DNA from: Yamagishiella unicocca
Taxonomy: Eukaryota; Chlorophyta; Chlorophyceae; Chlamydomonadales; Volvocaceae
Assembly: GCA_003116995.1 (NCBI GenBank)
Contig: BDSL01000054.1
Span: forward strand, 372,001-436,000
Reading direction: 5' to 3'
Length of the DNA stretch: 64,000 nucleotides
Positions within the stretch are counted from its first letter, which is position 1, and each line of letters begins with the position of its first letter. Below the pieces are notes generated by a model. The model searched no databases. It saw only the letters and a list, made by a program, of their open reading frames with translations, and had not been told where the DNA came from. Of this stretch, positions 1-15,353 are shown piece after piece. Position numbers and translations under genes: made by a program.

Positions 1-3000
1 CAGCAGCGGCGGAGTTCGCGGCCGCCGCGGCTGCCATGGGTGAGGTTATGGGGGGGGATGGTTGTGGTGGTGGTGGTGGTGTGTGGAATCCCCCAATGTC
101 CGCCTCCGTCGCGAAGGGCGGGCCCCCCAGGTACGACGACGATACGATGGACGATATGCCGCCACTGACACGGCCGTCACCGGTGCCATTCAAGCTGCCG
201 TTACCGTTGCCATTAAAGCTACCGTTACCGTTGCCGTTCAAGCTGCTGCTGTTCCTGCTACTGCCGCCAGAACTACTGCCGAGCAGCCGATTGGCTCCGC
301 CCTTGGCCGCAATCAGGTCGTTGGCGCCGTTGATGCCGTTGGTGCCGTTGGTGCCGTTGGCGCCGTCGGCGCTACTGTGGCTGCTGCCGCTGCTACTGCC
401 ACCATGACCGGCGGAGGTCAAGTATGTCGTACCCTGGTACCCGCCAGCGGCGTGCAGGCCGCCGCCGCCGGCGCCGCCGCCACCACGCGCCGCCAGGACC
501 GTCAGCCTCCCCTCCACCTCAGCATCCTCTTGCATCTCGCCGTAGCCGCCGTTCTCGGACCCCAACCCTAACCCCAACTCCGACCCCGCCGCCTCCTCCG
601 CCTCTGCGATGCCGGCGTCCTCCCCCTCCTGCTCCGCCGCCGTGCCCGCCACAGCGCCGTACTCCTTTCGTACAGCCGCCACGCTCGCCGCGTCTTGCCT
701 CCCCGCGAAGAACGTTCCCTCCCTGTCCGGGTAGTAGTCGCTCATCTCCTCATCCCATGACGCCAGGGAGGGGAAGTAACGCTTCACTCGCTGCGCCGCG
801 CCGCCGCCGCTGCCCCGGCTGCGCCTCTTGCCCTGCCCGACACGGCTCCCCCGTACATCGCCGCCGCCGCCGCCGGCGCCGCCGCCCGCCACCGCCGCCG
901 CCAGCAACGCCGTCGTACCATGTACGACACCTCCGGCCGCCAGCACCTGCAACTCCGCGTCGCTGCCGTCGCCGCCGCTGCCGCCGCCGCCGTCGCTGCT
1001 GCCGCTGCTGTTGGCGGCGCCGCCGAAGACGGCGGCGGCTTCGTGCGCCGTGACGGCGGCCGCCGCGGCGGCGGCGGCGGCCGCCGCCGCCGCCGCGGCG
1101 TCCTCTGCCCGCCTCGTCGCCGCCGCCGCCGCTGCGACCACCGTTGGCTCCCGCACTGACTCCGCGTGTTCCTCGCTGTGGGCGATGAGAACCAACTGGT
1201 CGGAGGGGCCCAGTCGCCGGTGGTGAGGCGGGTTAAGCACCACTCGGCCAAAGCCGTTACCGGCCAGGACACCTGCTCGCCGAGGGAACCGAACAATGCA
1301 AAGGCGGGGTGCAAAGCACAGAACCGGTTACCCGACGTGGGAGGTGTAGCAAAGGGGGGAGGGGGCGTCGGGAGGAAGAAGGGGAAGGTGGGGTTAGAGA
1401 CTTGGGAGTTGGGGATTGGGTTGGGAGTGGGCTTCCGGCGGCGACGCCTACCTGTCATGGTTGTGGCGGTTGTGGTGGTTATGGTGGTTGTGGTTATGGT
1501 GGTGGCGGTGGGGATGGCGGATCCAGGTCCGAGCCTAAAGGTCCTGTCTGGCCTCGAGCCCCTGACGAGCCCCAGTACGGACCCTTCTGGCCCCGCCGCC
1601 GCCTCCCATACCGTCAGCAGAAAGTTCATCCCCACCCCTTCCCAAACCCCCCCCTCAAAACACTCGCCCAAACTCAGGTTTGCACACCAAGACCAAGTTC
1701 TCCAGCACGCAACTCCCAACGAATATACCAAACGTTTCCTCATCGGTTTTACTTTGCTCATTACCCTCCCCCCAAACCCCCCTCCCCCTTTTCTTACACC
1801 CGCTACACTTCCCATGTCGAGTAACCGGTTCTTTTTCGTAACCCCCCTTCCTCCCCCCCCGCCCCCGCCCCCGCCACCCCCCCCGCACCTATGACCAGCA
1901 GGTGCCGCTGCTGGAAGGCGGCGACGACCACGGAGCCGAAGGAGCAGCCCACGAGGCTGTCCGCAGCGACCCGCGGGTCGCGGCCGCCGCCGCCGTCCCG
2001 CACGCCCCTCACGATGCCCACCGCCGCCGCCGCCGCCGCCGCCCCCGCCCCCGCTGACGACCTGGCGGCCACCACGTGCAGGTCGTGTCCGCAGCCCCGC
2101 ACGTACTCCGCGAACCAGGACCGGCCCGCCAGCTTGGGGGTGGGGGAGCCGCGGAGGCGGTAGACGCTGTCCTGCGGGGCGGCAAGGGGGGCAGAAAGAA
2201 GGGGGCGGCAAGGGGGGCAGAAAGAAGGGGGCGGCAAGGGGGCAGAAGGAAGGGGGCGGCAAGGGGGGCAGAAGGAAGGGGGCGGCAAGGGGGGCAGAAG
2301 GAAGGGGGCGGCAAGGGGGGCAGAAGGAAGCGGGGACAGAAAGAAGGGGGAAACCCGGTTGGAAACGTTCCCCCGGGAGGAAGGGGGAGTGTGGGGCGGC
2401 GGCAAGGGCCGGGGAGGAGACCGGTGAACCGACTGGAGGGGGGCGGTGGTGCAGGGGGCGGTGGTGCAGGGGGCGGTGGTGCAGGGGCCGGTGGTGCAGG
2501 GGCCGGTGGTGCAGGGGGCGGTGGTGCAGGGGGCGGTGGTGCAGGGGCCGGTGGTGCAGGGGCCGGTGGTGCAGGGGGCGGTGGTGCAGGGGGCGGTGGT
2601 GCAGGGGGCCGGTGGTGCAGGGGGGCGGTGGTGCAGGAAGCCGGTGGTGGATTGCGACGAGTCGGGAGGCGCGGGTCGTTCGGCCCTCATCACCTGTCAA
2701 TCCCGACACCTGTATCTCTAGACAGCACCCCTACGTCGTGTAACCGGGTCTTCTTACTACCCCACTCCCGCAGCACCCCCTCCCAGCAGCACCCGCCCCC
2801 CAGCCTCTCCTCCCCTTGCAACGACTGCAAGGCCGGCCCTGGCGCCGCCTCAGCTGCCGGACGGGACCCCTACCACCAGCAGACCACCGCAGTGCGGGCC
2901 TCCCTTGGAAGGTGGGGCCGGGGGTGTTGCAAGGAAGACCCGTGTATGCGAGAAAACACCGTTTAGAAAAGCCGTTTTGAGATGCATGCTGGATGACTTT

Positions 3001-6000
3001 GGGGGTGTATAAAAACCGTTTTACGCAACTGGGGGGGGTTCGAGGGACTGGGGGGGGGGCGCACCTGCAGCGTCTTGGTGGGCTGTGCGGTGTGGAGCAG
3101 GTTCCCGAGCAGCGTGCTGGCTCCGGGGCACAGCGCAGACAGCGCCAGCAGGCGGTGGCGCATCTGCTCCACGCTCATGACCACGTCCTGGTGCGGGTCC
3201 AGGAAGGGGGACACCTTGGCCAGGGCGGAGGCGCGGAGGACCTGTGGGGGGGGTATGGGGGGGGGGCAAGGGGGGGGGGCAAGAGGGGGGGAGGGCAAGG
3301 GGGCAGGGAGTTAAGGGGTTAGGAAGTTAAAGCGGTTAAGGGGGTTGGGGAGTCGGGGAGTAAGGGAGTCGGGTCAGGGGGTCAGGTCAGTGGTGCTAGA
3401 GGAGGGATTGACGGACAAGGATGCGGGCGGGGGTGGCGAGGAAGCCCCCGGGCGCGATATGAGAGAAAGGTTACGGGCGGTAAGGGGCGAGAGCAGGACC
3501 GGCTGGGGGGGCGAGGGTAAGGCCGGCTGCGGCGAAGGTGGCTGTCGCGTCAGCCTTACGAAGGGGTTCAGCGCTGACGCTCCGCGAGGCCACGGTATGC
3601 CCATCCCTCGTTGCAGCCAGGCAGGAAGCCACCGCGGCCCCTCCCTGGTGCCATAGCCGGCTCCTCCCCCGCCGCCGCCCTGCCCCCCCCTCCCCTCAGG
3701 TTTCCGTTTCCCCGGAGCGGCCTGCGCGTAACGCTTCCGCCCCCGGCTGCTGAGAGCCAAACAGACTTTCCCAGCGTGCAACCTGGAACGCGCGTGCTCA
3801 AAACCCTAGTCCTACGTCGTGTCCATGTGTTTCGTAGCTACCTGCAACCCCTCGGGCCGGATCACGGGTTTTCTCGCCACCTCCTGGCAGACACACACTC
3901 GGTCCCCCCCTCCCCTCCCACCCCCCGCCCTCCCACCCACCTGCACTGTGAGGGGCACACATTTGGTGTAGCTCTTGATGGCCCACACGCGAAACAACAC
4001 GTCCAGGTCCTCAGCGGAGGCGTCGTTGGCGAACCTGCGACCGGGGGGGAGGGGGGAGAGGAGGGTGGGCCGGCAGGGGGGGTGCACACAAAAAATCGGG
4101 GGGGGGGAGGAGGAGCCTCCGGGCCACCACCTCCCCACGGGTTTCCCTCGAACCCACCCACCCACCCACCCTGCCCTGCCCACGGCTCCCTTGCGTCGTT
4201 ATGTTGGCGTTCTAAAGTGCAGAAGCTTCGGGGAAAGAGGCTTCCCGACTTGCGAGTTGAGATCCCCCCCGTCCCTGCAGCTCTCCCCGCCCACCTGTCA
4301 CCCAGCACCAGCACCGCCGCCGCCGACTCGGCCCGACAGCGCATCAGGTCAGCGGCGCTCAGCACACTGCCCTCCACCAACGTCATGCGCTGGTCGTGAA
4401 GCTCCTGGGGGCCGCCCAGGGGGAGAAGGGGGGGGGGGCAGGTCGCGGGCGAGAGAAGGAGGGGAGAAACGTGAGGCTGTGTAGGGTTTTAGGGTTTAGG
4501 GATTTCAAGTTTTCCATCGGGTTTGAAGCTACCGGGTACAAACCTAAACTCAAACCTCGGGTTTGAAGTTTTAGGGGTTTAGTTTTTAGGGTTTCAAGGT
4601 TTTTGGGTTTTGCCCCTACATAAAGTTTAGCTGGGTGGGTAAGGGCCCTGAACCCCTAGTACTGTCAGTGGTGTTACCGGTCGTGGTTTTGGGGCAGTTT
4701 TCACTTTTGTGCTGGAGTAGCTTAGTGCTCGCGATTCTAGTCCGGCAGTCCCCCTCTTCGACAGGCCCTGTCGGTACGACCGTGCCCGCCATCGCCCCTC
4801 ACACGACCTCGGCTCGCCCCAACGGGGCCCAGCTGGTCCTGCCCCAAGACAGCATCTTCAATCGTCCCCCTTGCGGGCAATTTGTAAAAGTGCAAACGTT
4901 TTACACCCACACGTGAAGTGCGCTGCTTGTCCCAACCAACGCGCGCCTCAACACCACGTCCTCTTTCGCAAACAACCAACCCCTGGTGCTGGACAGGTGG
5001 CGTCCGAGCTGGCGTCGCCCCCCTGTTAACACCCACTACAATACACACCCACGACGATACACACACACAAACACACTCTGCGTCCGGACTGGACGTGTAT
5101 CCGTGGAGGGGGTATGGCTGTATAGCTGTAAGCTAGTAACATCACACCGGCCCCAACTTACACGCCGCGCCAGCACCCCCCGTCACCCCTCAGCCGCACC
5201 TGAAACGCCGTGAACTCGTACGACGGCTTGCTGCCCAGGACCATCAGGTGTACGTCACGGGGTATGAAGCGCTGCTGGTGCACCTGGGGCGACCGGGGGG
5301 GGAGGGTGGGAGGGGAGGGGAGGGGGGGGCATAAAGACCGGTTAGTAGACACGACATAGGCACAATGGAGGGGAGGGGAGGGGAGGGGAGAGAGTTCCTG
5401 ATCAGGACGCTGAGGGGGCTACTGCTGCTGGGCCCCGGTGTTGTGGGGGGGAGGAAGGCTGAGACACACACCTCCCCACCCTGCCTCTACCCAAACTATA
5501 CGGCGCACGTCACGTAAACGGTATTTTTTGCAACGCCCCTACCCCTACCCAGTCCTCCGTCCTACGCGTCGCACGTTGCTGCACATTCGTTTGTTTCCTT
5601 TCCTTTCGACGGCCGCCGACGGGCCGCCTCCACAGGTTTCTCGGCAGTCAATCCAAGTGCTCCAGCATGCGCCCACAACTATGGGTCCGAAGACGACGCG
5701 CCAGGTACCCTACGCATGCCCCGCAACCAGACTTCACGCCCCCACCCCCTACCCTACCCCACCTCGTCCCCCCCCCACACAAACGCCCAACACCTCTCTC
5801 TCCCCCCGCCACGACGACCCCCAGCCGCCAACCGTGCCGTACGCCCCCCGCTCGCCGCCGTACCCGTACCGCACCTGATGGAAGAACTCCTCCGTGAGGT
5901 CCGCGAAGCCCCGCACCTCCGTCAGGCGGCTGCTCAGCAGCACCACGGGGCGGCCGGGGTTGAGGGTGCCTGCGGTGAGTCGGCGCGAGGAGAGCTGCCC

Positions 6001-8620
6001 CCACAGCTGGCTGGTGCGCACCGGGATGAGGACCACACCCACGGCCATGAACACCAAGACGATCAGGCGGCCTGGGCGGGGCAGGGGTTATACCAGGAGG
6101 GGGGAGAGGACGTGGGGAGGGAGCTGGAGCCATCGGCACAGTCGGGTCGGGGGTGTGTGTGGTGGGGTGTGTATATGGGGGAGTTCCCAAGGGGTGGGGT
6201 GTGTGGGGGGTTTCGGAGCCCGCATCCGACCTCCCGCCGCCTCGATCCCCTCACCCTCCCCACCGGCAACCCCGTCCCCCGCCTCCCGCCCCCTGCACCC
6301 CGCCCCCCTTCCGTCTGTTCTAAACGGTTTTTTCTGGCATCCACGGGTCTTTCTCGAAACCCCTCTTCCCCCGCACCCACCCGCCATGGACTTGACCACC
6401 ACGTCCCCGTACCCCACTGTGGTGAGGGTGGTGGTCACGAAGTACAGCGCGTCGTGCCAGGGCAGCCGCTCCACCGCGTGGACGAGGGAGGCCGAGGTGA
6501 ACAGCAGGGCCAGTACGCTGGCGACAAGCTACCGGGGTGGGAAGGGGAGGTACATAAAAGGACCGGTAGGGGGAGGCAGGGGAGGGGGAGGGGGGAAGGC
6601 ACGGAAGGGGCCTGTAAGAAGGAAATGGGTTTCGGAGCCGGAAGAGGATGCAGAGGGAGGGACTCTTCGGAGCCGAGGCCGCCCCCGCAACCCGCCCCCT
6701 CAAAACGTCTGTTCTAAACGGTTTTTTCTGGCATCCACGGGTCTGGTGGTGCAGAGTACGGAGTGCGAGGTTGGCGTTACGGGATCGGAGTGCGGGGTTG
6801 CGGGGGTTTCGAGGAAGACGTGGCCGGTGCGCTGTGCCCCCGCCTGCCCCCCCCCCTGGAGCCCCACCTGCCGCACCCCCCCCCTGGAGCCACGGGATTC
6901 CCTCGAACCCCCTGGAGCCCCACCTGCATGAGCCTCACGTTGACCGCCCCGCTGAGCAGCGCTGACCGGCTGAGCTTCATGAGCGGCAGGTTGCCGGTCA
7001 GCAGGCACAGCCGCAGAAGCCGGAGAGCCCTGGGGGGGGGAGGACAGGCAGGGAGGTGGGGAGGGACGGGGGGGGAGGAGGGAGGCGGGGAGGGAGGTTT
7101 CGAGGAAGGGAGGGAGTCTGGCGGTGCGAATTCGACCGCCCCTTTACCCTTCACGACACCCTTTGCTCCAAGCACCACATCCTCTGTCGTTACAGTGTAG
7201 TACAGTAACGACGGCCCTCTCCCGAGGCAGGGCCCCGTGCGGAGATGTGCCGTACCTGAAGATCCGAAACCACCTGAGGTCCACCTTGACGCCCTGAAGC
7301 CCTGCGCCCAGCCAGCTAGCGCCGCACAGCTCCATCACTCCGGGCGCGAACGACAGCACGTCCAGCAGGCTGAGGGGGGTGAGAAGCATGCGGGGCCAGG
7401 AGCCGCCCGCGGACTGGGGGGGGAGTTGCAAGAAAGACCCCGTGCACCCGGGGGGGGGGTCGAGGAAGACCCGGGGGGGGGGCGGCAGAGGGCAGGTGTG
7501 TATGTGGGCAGAAACGCGTGTGTGGTTGGGGTGGAGTAGCAAGCGGGAGGCCCCCGGGGGGAGAGCTGGAGGAAGACAGGAGGTGACCGAGTTGAGGGTA
7601 GAGGGTGGTGGGCTTTGAACTGCCGATGTCAGGCGGTCCCCTGAGTCTGCGGGCCCCCTGAGCTGGGACAGGACATCCCACCGCCAGGGTCTGCCCCCGC
7701 CCTGGCTTCCCCCCCCCCGCCCCTCCAAACGTCTGTTCCAAACGGTTTTTCCTTGCGTACACCGGTTTTCCTTGCAACTCCCTTCCCTCCCCCCCAAAAC
7801 ACACACACACACACACACACACCTTAATCCGTGCCACCAGGTCCGCCGCGAACACCGCACTGAGCACCAGGTCCGCCGTGTGGCGCCATGAGCCCCGGAC
7901 CACCGGCTCGTAGGTGCTCCAGATGTAGAGGCCCACGAAGGCCAGGGAGGCGGCCACCTGGCCCACCTGGGGGGGAGGAAGGAGGGAGGAGGGAGGGAGG
8001 CGGGGGGCGGGGGCGGGGACCCGGCAGCGGGGGCAGAGTCGGGATCCATGCGACGGCCGCAGTAGCGGGAGGCATATGAGTGGCAGTAGCAGCGGGAACG
8101 GGAGCGGGGGGCTCTGGGAGGAGGAGGGGAAGGGCAGTTCTCGCGGCGGGGGGTACCGTTGCCCCCCAGCTCCCTCCCACACAGCTCCGCGCGCTTTGCT
8201 ACTGCACCAGCAGTCCCCCCCCCAGCTCTAACCTCCACGGCGGCCCCTCCCCACGTACTCCCACGCCCTCCCCACGCCCCGCCGCTCCTGGCCTGGCCTC
8301 ACACCCCCCCGCACCGTCTCGTGGCCTACCCGCCGCCGCCGCCAGGCCTCCAAACCCCTTGGTCCCCTTCCATCCTGCCAAACGCCTCGGCCTCTAACTC
8401 CCTCCCGTGACCGCCTTCCCCCTCCCCCACAACCCCTTCCCCCGCCTCTCCCCCCCCTTGGCATCTCCCAAGTGCGATCCCCAAACGGCTGTCCTAATGG
8501 TTTCATCTTTCGTACACGGGATTTCCTAGCACACCCCCCTCTTGGCACCTGCAGCAGCAGCCGCAGCTCCACTCCGTGCCAGGAAGCCACCCGCAGCTTC
8601 GCCACATTGTCCTCCACGAC
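1..8620 (-). CDS. BK/Slo-like voltage-gated K+ channel with RCK domain (3' end beyond window)
   Basis: Membrane K+ channel of the Slo/BK family, inferred from domain order. Exons, high to low coordinate: 8620-8549, 7966-7823 (S1-S2), 7413-7256, 7029-6924, 6528-6381, 6071-5875, 5283-5200, 4404-4295, 4034-3941, 3241-3065, 2171-1889, 1272-1. All phases join. The S4 segment RWFRIFRALRLLR spans the 7256/7029 junction and has Arg at every third position. The selectivity filter TVGYGD is encoded at 6420-6403. The S6 exon runs into the RCK core (GRPVVLLSSRLTEVR), which continues through VEGSVLSAADL, AEDLDVLFRVWAIKSY and NPPHHRRLGPSDQLVLIA, matching BK RCK1 in order. The last exon stays open to base 1 and encodes Ala-, Gly- and Asn-rich sequence; RCK2 and any Ca bowl would lie outside. 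The start is unresolved: MSDWCDFLRF at 8765 is a candidate Met but does not join in phase as seen. Ca2+ gating is not shown. Confidence 0.85.
2183..2335. repeat. ~26-bp tandem repeat in channel intron
   Basis: About six copies of a purine-rich unit built on GGCGGCAAGGGGGGCAGAA lie in the intron just upstream of the 2171-1889 exon. The strand sense is polypyrimidine next to the acceptor. Confidence 0.8.
2443..2640. repeat. 15-bp minisatellite in channel intron
   Basis: About thirteen copies of a 15-bp unit GGGGGCGGTGGTGCA, with GGGGCC variants, in the same intronic stretch. The Thr/Pro/Cys-rich open frames crossing it are products of the repeat, not coding evidence. Confidence 0.8.
2877..2903 (-). 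other. Possible 27-nt micro-exon of the K+ channel
   Basis: On the minus strand a 27-nt, phase-0 segment (GGPHCGGLL) has an AG in front and GTGGTAGG behind. It sits between an intron-3'-type repeat (about 2920-2975) and an intron-5'-type repeat (about 2733-2755), as expected if two introns flank an exon here. Without it, TKTLQ joins DSVYRLRGSP directly, which also aligns with BK. Weak AAG acceptor. Confidence 0.25.
4482..4601 (+). repeat. Interstitial telomere-like TTTTAGGG tract
   Basis: AGGGTTTTAGGGTTTAGGG at 4482-4501, followed by degenerate TTTAGGG/TTTTTAGGG copies to about 4600. It lies in the channel intron 4405-5199. TTTTAGGG is the Chlamydomonas telomere repeat; here it is short and imperfect. 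Confidence 0.7.
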
Positions 8621-9656
8621 CTGGCTCCGGCGGGCCAGCAGGCAGGCGGGCAGACGGGACAGCAGGCAGGCGGGCAGACATGGCAGCACACAGGCGGGCA
8701 GCAAAGGCAGAGGGGCCAGCACTTGCTTGCATGATAAATCGCAGGAAATCACACCAGTCGGACATGTGGGTGTGTGATAATGATGAAAGACGCAGTTGCA
8801 GGGGGAGGCATTGGCACGACGCCGCAATGCGGTGAGGAGGGTTTTAGTGAAAACCAGCAGATGCAGCGCCACCCCGCCACCGCCGGCGTATCACGGGCCA
8901 GATGGCAGCAACGCGGCACTCCAACAACAAGGCTATGATGGGAAAGTGCGGAGGGCAAAAGAGCGGTGTCGCCACCGGGTGCTGCCGGTGGCCCACGTGG
9001 GCTCTGCTAAACAGGTGGATGGGGGGAGGGGGTCGTTGTCGCGATTGACGTCATATATGAATTCGTGATTGCAGCATGACGTCTGTATCCCGCCCGATTT
9101 GCACCGCGGTTTTGCGGTGGAAACGCTTAGGGACTTCCGCAATTCTCACGTGCTAGCGGCGTGAGGTGGCCGACTCAGGAAGTGCGCCGCCAAAAAGCAT
9201 GGCGTTTAAAAACGGATTGCACTTACGGATGCTGCATCGGCAATCGCCTGGCCCAAAGCGCTCCTCACGTCGGGCGGCTTGCCGTCGGCCGGGGCGTGTC
9301 GGAATGCCGCGACGACAGACGGCCGACGCAGCTGTACCCGACATACTCCTCTAATGTTGACAAGAGGAAGTCCGTGTGTACATAGCGCTGGTGCCCGCTG
9401 CCGTGCGCTGCGCGCGGCAGCGGGCGATAGAGGCAACATAAATAAACCCTGGTCGAGTGCAAGCGTCTTTACTTTTGTGGTAAAAAAATATTATATGTGA
9501 GCTTCATTACTCGCTTATTATTTCGGTATCCACGTTGTTATGTCTATACTGATACGCGGTTACCGATTTGACTAGGATGCACGTTGACAACGGATGCCGT
9601 GTAAACGTGCCGAGGAAGGTCATCAGAGGAAAGACATCCACATTTATCATTTAGTC
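8621..9656. other. Spacer upstream of the K+ channel
   Basis: GC content drops beyond about 8740, which suggests the 5' end and promoter of the minus-strand channel lie here. Short CAGGCGGGCAG repeats occur at 8636-8700. No convincing first exon, gene or RNA was found. Confidence 0.5.
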
Positions 9657-9661
9657 TTACA
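9657..9661 (-). terminator. Candidate poly(A) signal of actin
   Basis: TTACA on the plus strand, that is TGTAA on the minus strand, about 670 nt past the actin stop. It is the first TGTAA I see downstream, in AT-richer DNA. Confidence 0.4.
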
Positions 9662-10334
9662 TACTCCTCACTCCATAAGCAACCGCATATCAACGCTCTG
9701 AGCCTGATCATCTGGCTATCGCACATATTGCAGCCATCCGATCCAGCTCCTTCCGGCAAGTCAAGCAGCGCTGAGCGAGCCACATTCGCGCGTCAGCGCC
9801 AGACACAAGATGAGCCTTATCCCCGCATGTCACATTCTTGAACTAGATCGGAGGCCCGACGTCACACGCGAGATGACACGCAGCTGCACGGTTCCCGCTT
9901 CCACAACCCGCAACGCAGCCTGCGCTCTTTATACATCCTATGCACACGATGATGTCTAGTTGGCCACCCGATTAACAGGGATATCTTATCCCAAATGTCC
10001 TGCCCCTACCCATCTGCACGCGCATTGAATAACCTCGGGCAACCAAGCCCTTCTCCAGCCACGTAGAGCCGGTGCTTCGTTACGCACATAGCGTCGTTCC
10101 GCTGTCGGGCACAAGCGTCCAAGGTCTTGCGGCAGTCTCTTAAACCCCGATATGCGCGTGCAAGTACCCTTGCAAGAGTGTGCGACGCAAATCTACGCCC
10201 CCCACCCTAGTTTCAAGCCCGCCCAGCAAGGCGCCCGTGCCAAGCTGCCAGCACAGCCGTCCTTTTGCGCGCCTACCCCAGTCGACCGTGCGACCGGGAA
10301 CATCATGCTACAGCCAGCATCAGCAAGGCAGCTT

Positions 10335-12767
<2,433 letters not shown>

Positions 12768-13035
12768 TGTTGCGCGCCTGCATTCGGACAGAGGCAAAGC
12801 GGCGCTTGGTGTCGCATCGTTGGCGATCCGAACTGAAGCGGACTCCCTAACATGCAGCACAGGTGGTGGTACATGCTAGCAACCATATCAGATGTACTAG
12901 CGTGTCCAAAAGCAAGCTCCATGTGAATGTTGCCAACGCATAAGTAGCAAAGAGGTGTGCATACCTTGTTAAGGTAGTGAAGAAGTAGGACGAGTATGTG
13001 CAAGTGCCCGGACAATTAAAATTAAGGTATTTGAG

Positions 13036-13044
13036 TATATATAT
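13036..13044 (-). promoter_or_regulatory. TATA box of actin (candidate)
   Basis: TATATATAT lies about 70 nt upstream of the putative 5' UTR donor of actin and about 270 nt upstream of its ATG, in an AT-rich stretch. Transcription would start near 13010. Confidence 0.45.
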
Positions 13045-14571
13045 GGGACGGGCGGCCGCGATGGTGGAATGAGCCTGGAACGGCTTTACCGTGTTCAAAA
13101 GCAGAATTGAGCGGGAGTCCAAAAGCCGCGAATTTGTGCATCCAAACGCAGCGATTCATGCTCAAATCATTCTTCAGTATTAGTTCCTGAAGGTATTATC
13201 ACAATGCGTTGCATGGTATTTCACACTACCACTCGCCGAGATACATGGATGGTCGTCACACGGCGTCCGTCCCTTTCCATGCACTAATTGCGCATTTGCA
13301 CATTGGTGAAGATTTGCAGTTTGGGTCGTCTAGGAAGGGCTCCTGTTACGCTGACAGCAGGGAAGGCGGCGGGTTGCGACGGTTACGCAAGCATGCTGAC
13401 AACACGCAAACGTTTTTGTTGCTTTGCGTTCGTACCCAATTGAACACATCACAACAAAATACAATTGATTTCACAGGCAGGTATAGGAGCACATATGGGC
13501 CCTCGAACACGTCCGTCCGTGTCCACACGCACCACGGGGCGCCAATTCCTACCCGTCCAGATCCCACACAAACCGCCCGATTCAACCCTAGAGCCTGCGC
13601 AAGCGATTTTCTCATCGTTATCCTATGTGCTAACGCAGACCGATCTCTTCATCGCAATACCCGCGTTACCAGCGAGGGTGGGAGTGCTGACGCAGCATTG
13701 AACGTGGCGTGTGCGGTCAGCAACAAGATGAGCGAGGACAGCCAGAAGGGAGGCGAAACGATGCGTGTCGAAAGCGTTGCTGCCCCGTCCCCATATTGAT
13801 TGGATTCACTATCCTGGCCTGGCTGTTGGGGAATAGCGTGCTGTGGTGTTCACGGCCACCCATGTCTCCCACTGTGTTACATCGCCTGTCCTGGAGGACA
13901 CCACCATTAATTGCGCTCCCTGTAGTGCAAGTCTCGTCCCAGTCGCGCCCATCATTGATTGTGCATCCCACCTATAATAGCTGCAACACGTATGGTGAGC
14001 GCAGGTCTGGTACCGACATCCCTAGTTACGTGTGTGCACGCATGTGTCGGCATGTGTATGGGGATGAGAGCTGGTAGGGCCTGGTAGAGGCGGGTAGAGG
14101 GCCTTGCGGGTGAGCACGGGGCCAGGGCATGAGAGAAATATGTGAAGCTGCGATGCGACGATGCCATGTCCATGATGCCCAGCGCAAGACAGGGCTGCGT
14201 ACCGTATTCTGTGATGGCAGTAGGGGATTTTATCTTGCATGCGCCTACTGCATCGTCACCCACCTAAACTAAAGGCATCCTGCAATAAGATTACAACACG
14301 TTATTCATCGCAACCTCGTATATTATACTGTGCTCCACTGTAGACAGATGCATCTCACCGCGCACTCCATCGCGAGCACCGTCTCGAGGCCAGGCCATGA
14401 GCCACGGCAACTAGCCCAATCCTTTGCTTCTACAGTTGGCACTACTCGCAGCCGTGTGGCGCCAGCCCGGATCAGCCAAGCGCGTCCGGCAAGGGTTGTT
14501 CACGCGACGGGTAGGTTTAAAGTTGCGGATGTGGTGGTGTTTAAGCTAATTAGGTATGCAGCTTTCGTACA
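13045..14571. other. Divergent spacer between actin and the AAA+ ATPase gene
   Basis: About 1.5 kb of moderate-GC DNA without G or C runs. It should hold both promoters. I see no gene, RNA or tandem repeat. The open frames here are short and unlike any known protein. Confidence 0.5.
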
Positions 14572-14709
14572 ATGGCTTTCGACGGCCTTCCCTGCGACAA
14601 ACGCCCAGCGCTGACACAATCCCTGTTCGCTGTGTCCGTGTTGATGGTCGACTCGACTACCCTTGGGGACTTCCGCAAGCAGGCAACTATGATAATGGCT
14701 TTCTGGAGC
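14572..14709 (+). other. Candidate first exon of the AAA+ ATPase gene
   Basis: ATG at 14572 opens 46 codons (MAFDGLPCDKRPALTQSL and onward) ending at a phase-0 donor AGC|GTGAGC. The next certain exon (15354) also starts in phase 0. It lies where base composition changes from intergenic to gene-like. No homology supports it, and other exons between 14800 and 15353 are possible. Confidence 0.3.
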
Positions 14710-15353
14710 GTGAGCGCAAGACAAATGCCGATGTAGGGCTGGCGCGTCGCCGGGCTGGGCGAGGGGTCGGTACTCGCTGGCCTGGCCTTGGCGCCAGATC
14801 AAAGCTTGCAGTTGCCTGCAGCCTGGTCCGCTACTGATGGGGGGCCGTGCATATGCAATTGTGTAGCTTAGCAGATCGGGAAAAGCTGCCGCGGCCGCTG
14901 GGACTGAGATGTGGGGTTGGATCCCGCAGGCCTTCCCCAGACTGCCACACCTGAGCCCCCCTTCCCCTCGGACCCGTCACCCTAATACTCCCACCTCCCA
15001 CCTCGCCAACACGGCTGCCTCTCTTCCGTTGACTATAAAATGGGCGGGTCCGATAGGGTCGGAGCGGGTTGCAGTCCCGGCGTGGCACCTGGGCGGAGGG
15101 CGGAGGGCTGCCGGTACCCGACAGCATTGCCGGAGGTGTTATGGGGGAAGCGGCAGTCCCGCGTGGGGGAAGCGGCAGTACCACGTGGGGAGGCCCAGGC
15201 ACGCTCCCGCACCACGTCCGCCTGGGCATTTCGCCGTACTCCGCCGCTAACAGGCGTCAGGAAACCCCGGTCCCCCACCCCGCCAGCCACCACCTCATCC
15301 CCCCCCCCGGGGCCAGCCGGTCAAGCCCCCGCCGATCCGGCCCTCGTCCGCAG

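Noticed and set aside
784..2709. 641-codon minus-strand open frame
   Set aside because: It runs through intron repeats in the wrong frame. The channel exons 2171-1889 and 1272-1 use other frames with clear BK homology.
13209..13799. 196-codon plus-strand frame in the actin/ATPase spacer
   Set aside because: No homology or domain, and base composition is intergenic.
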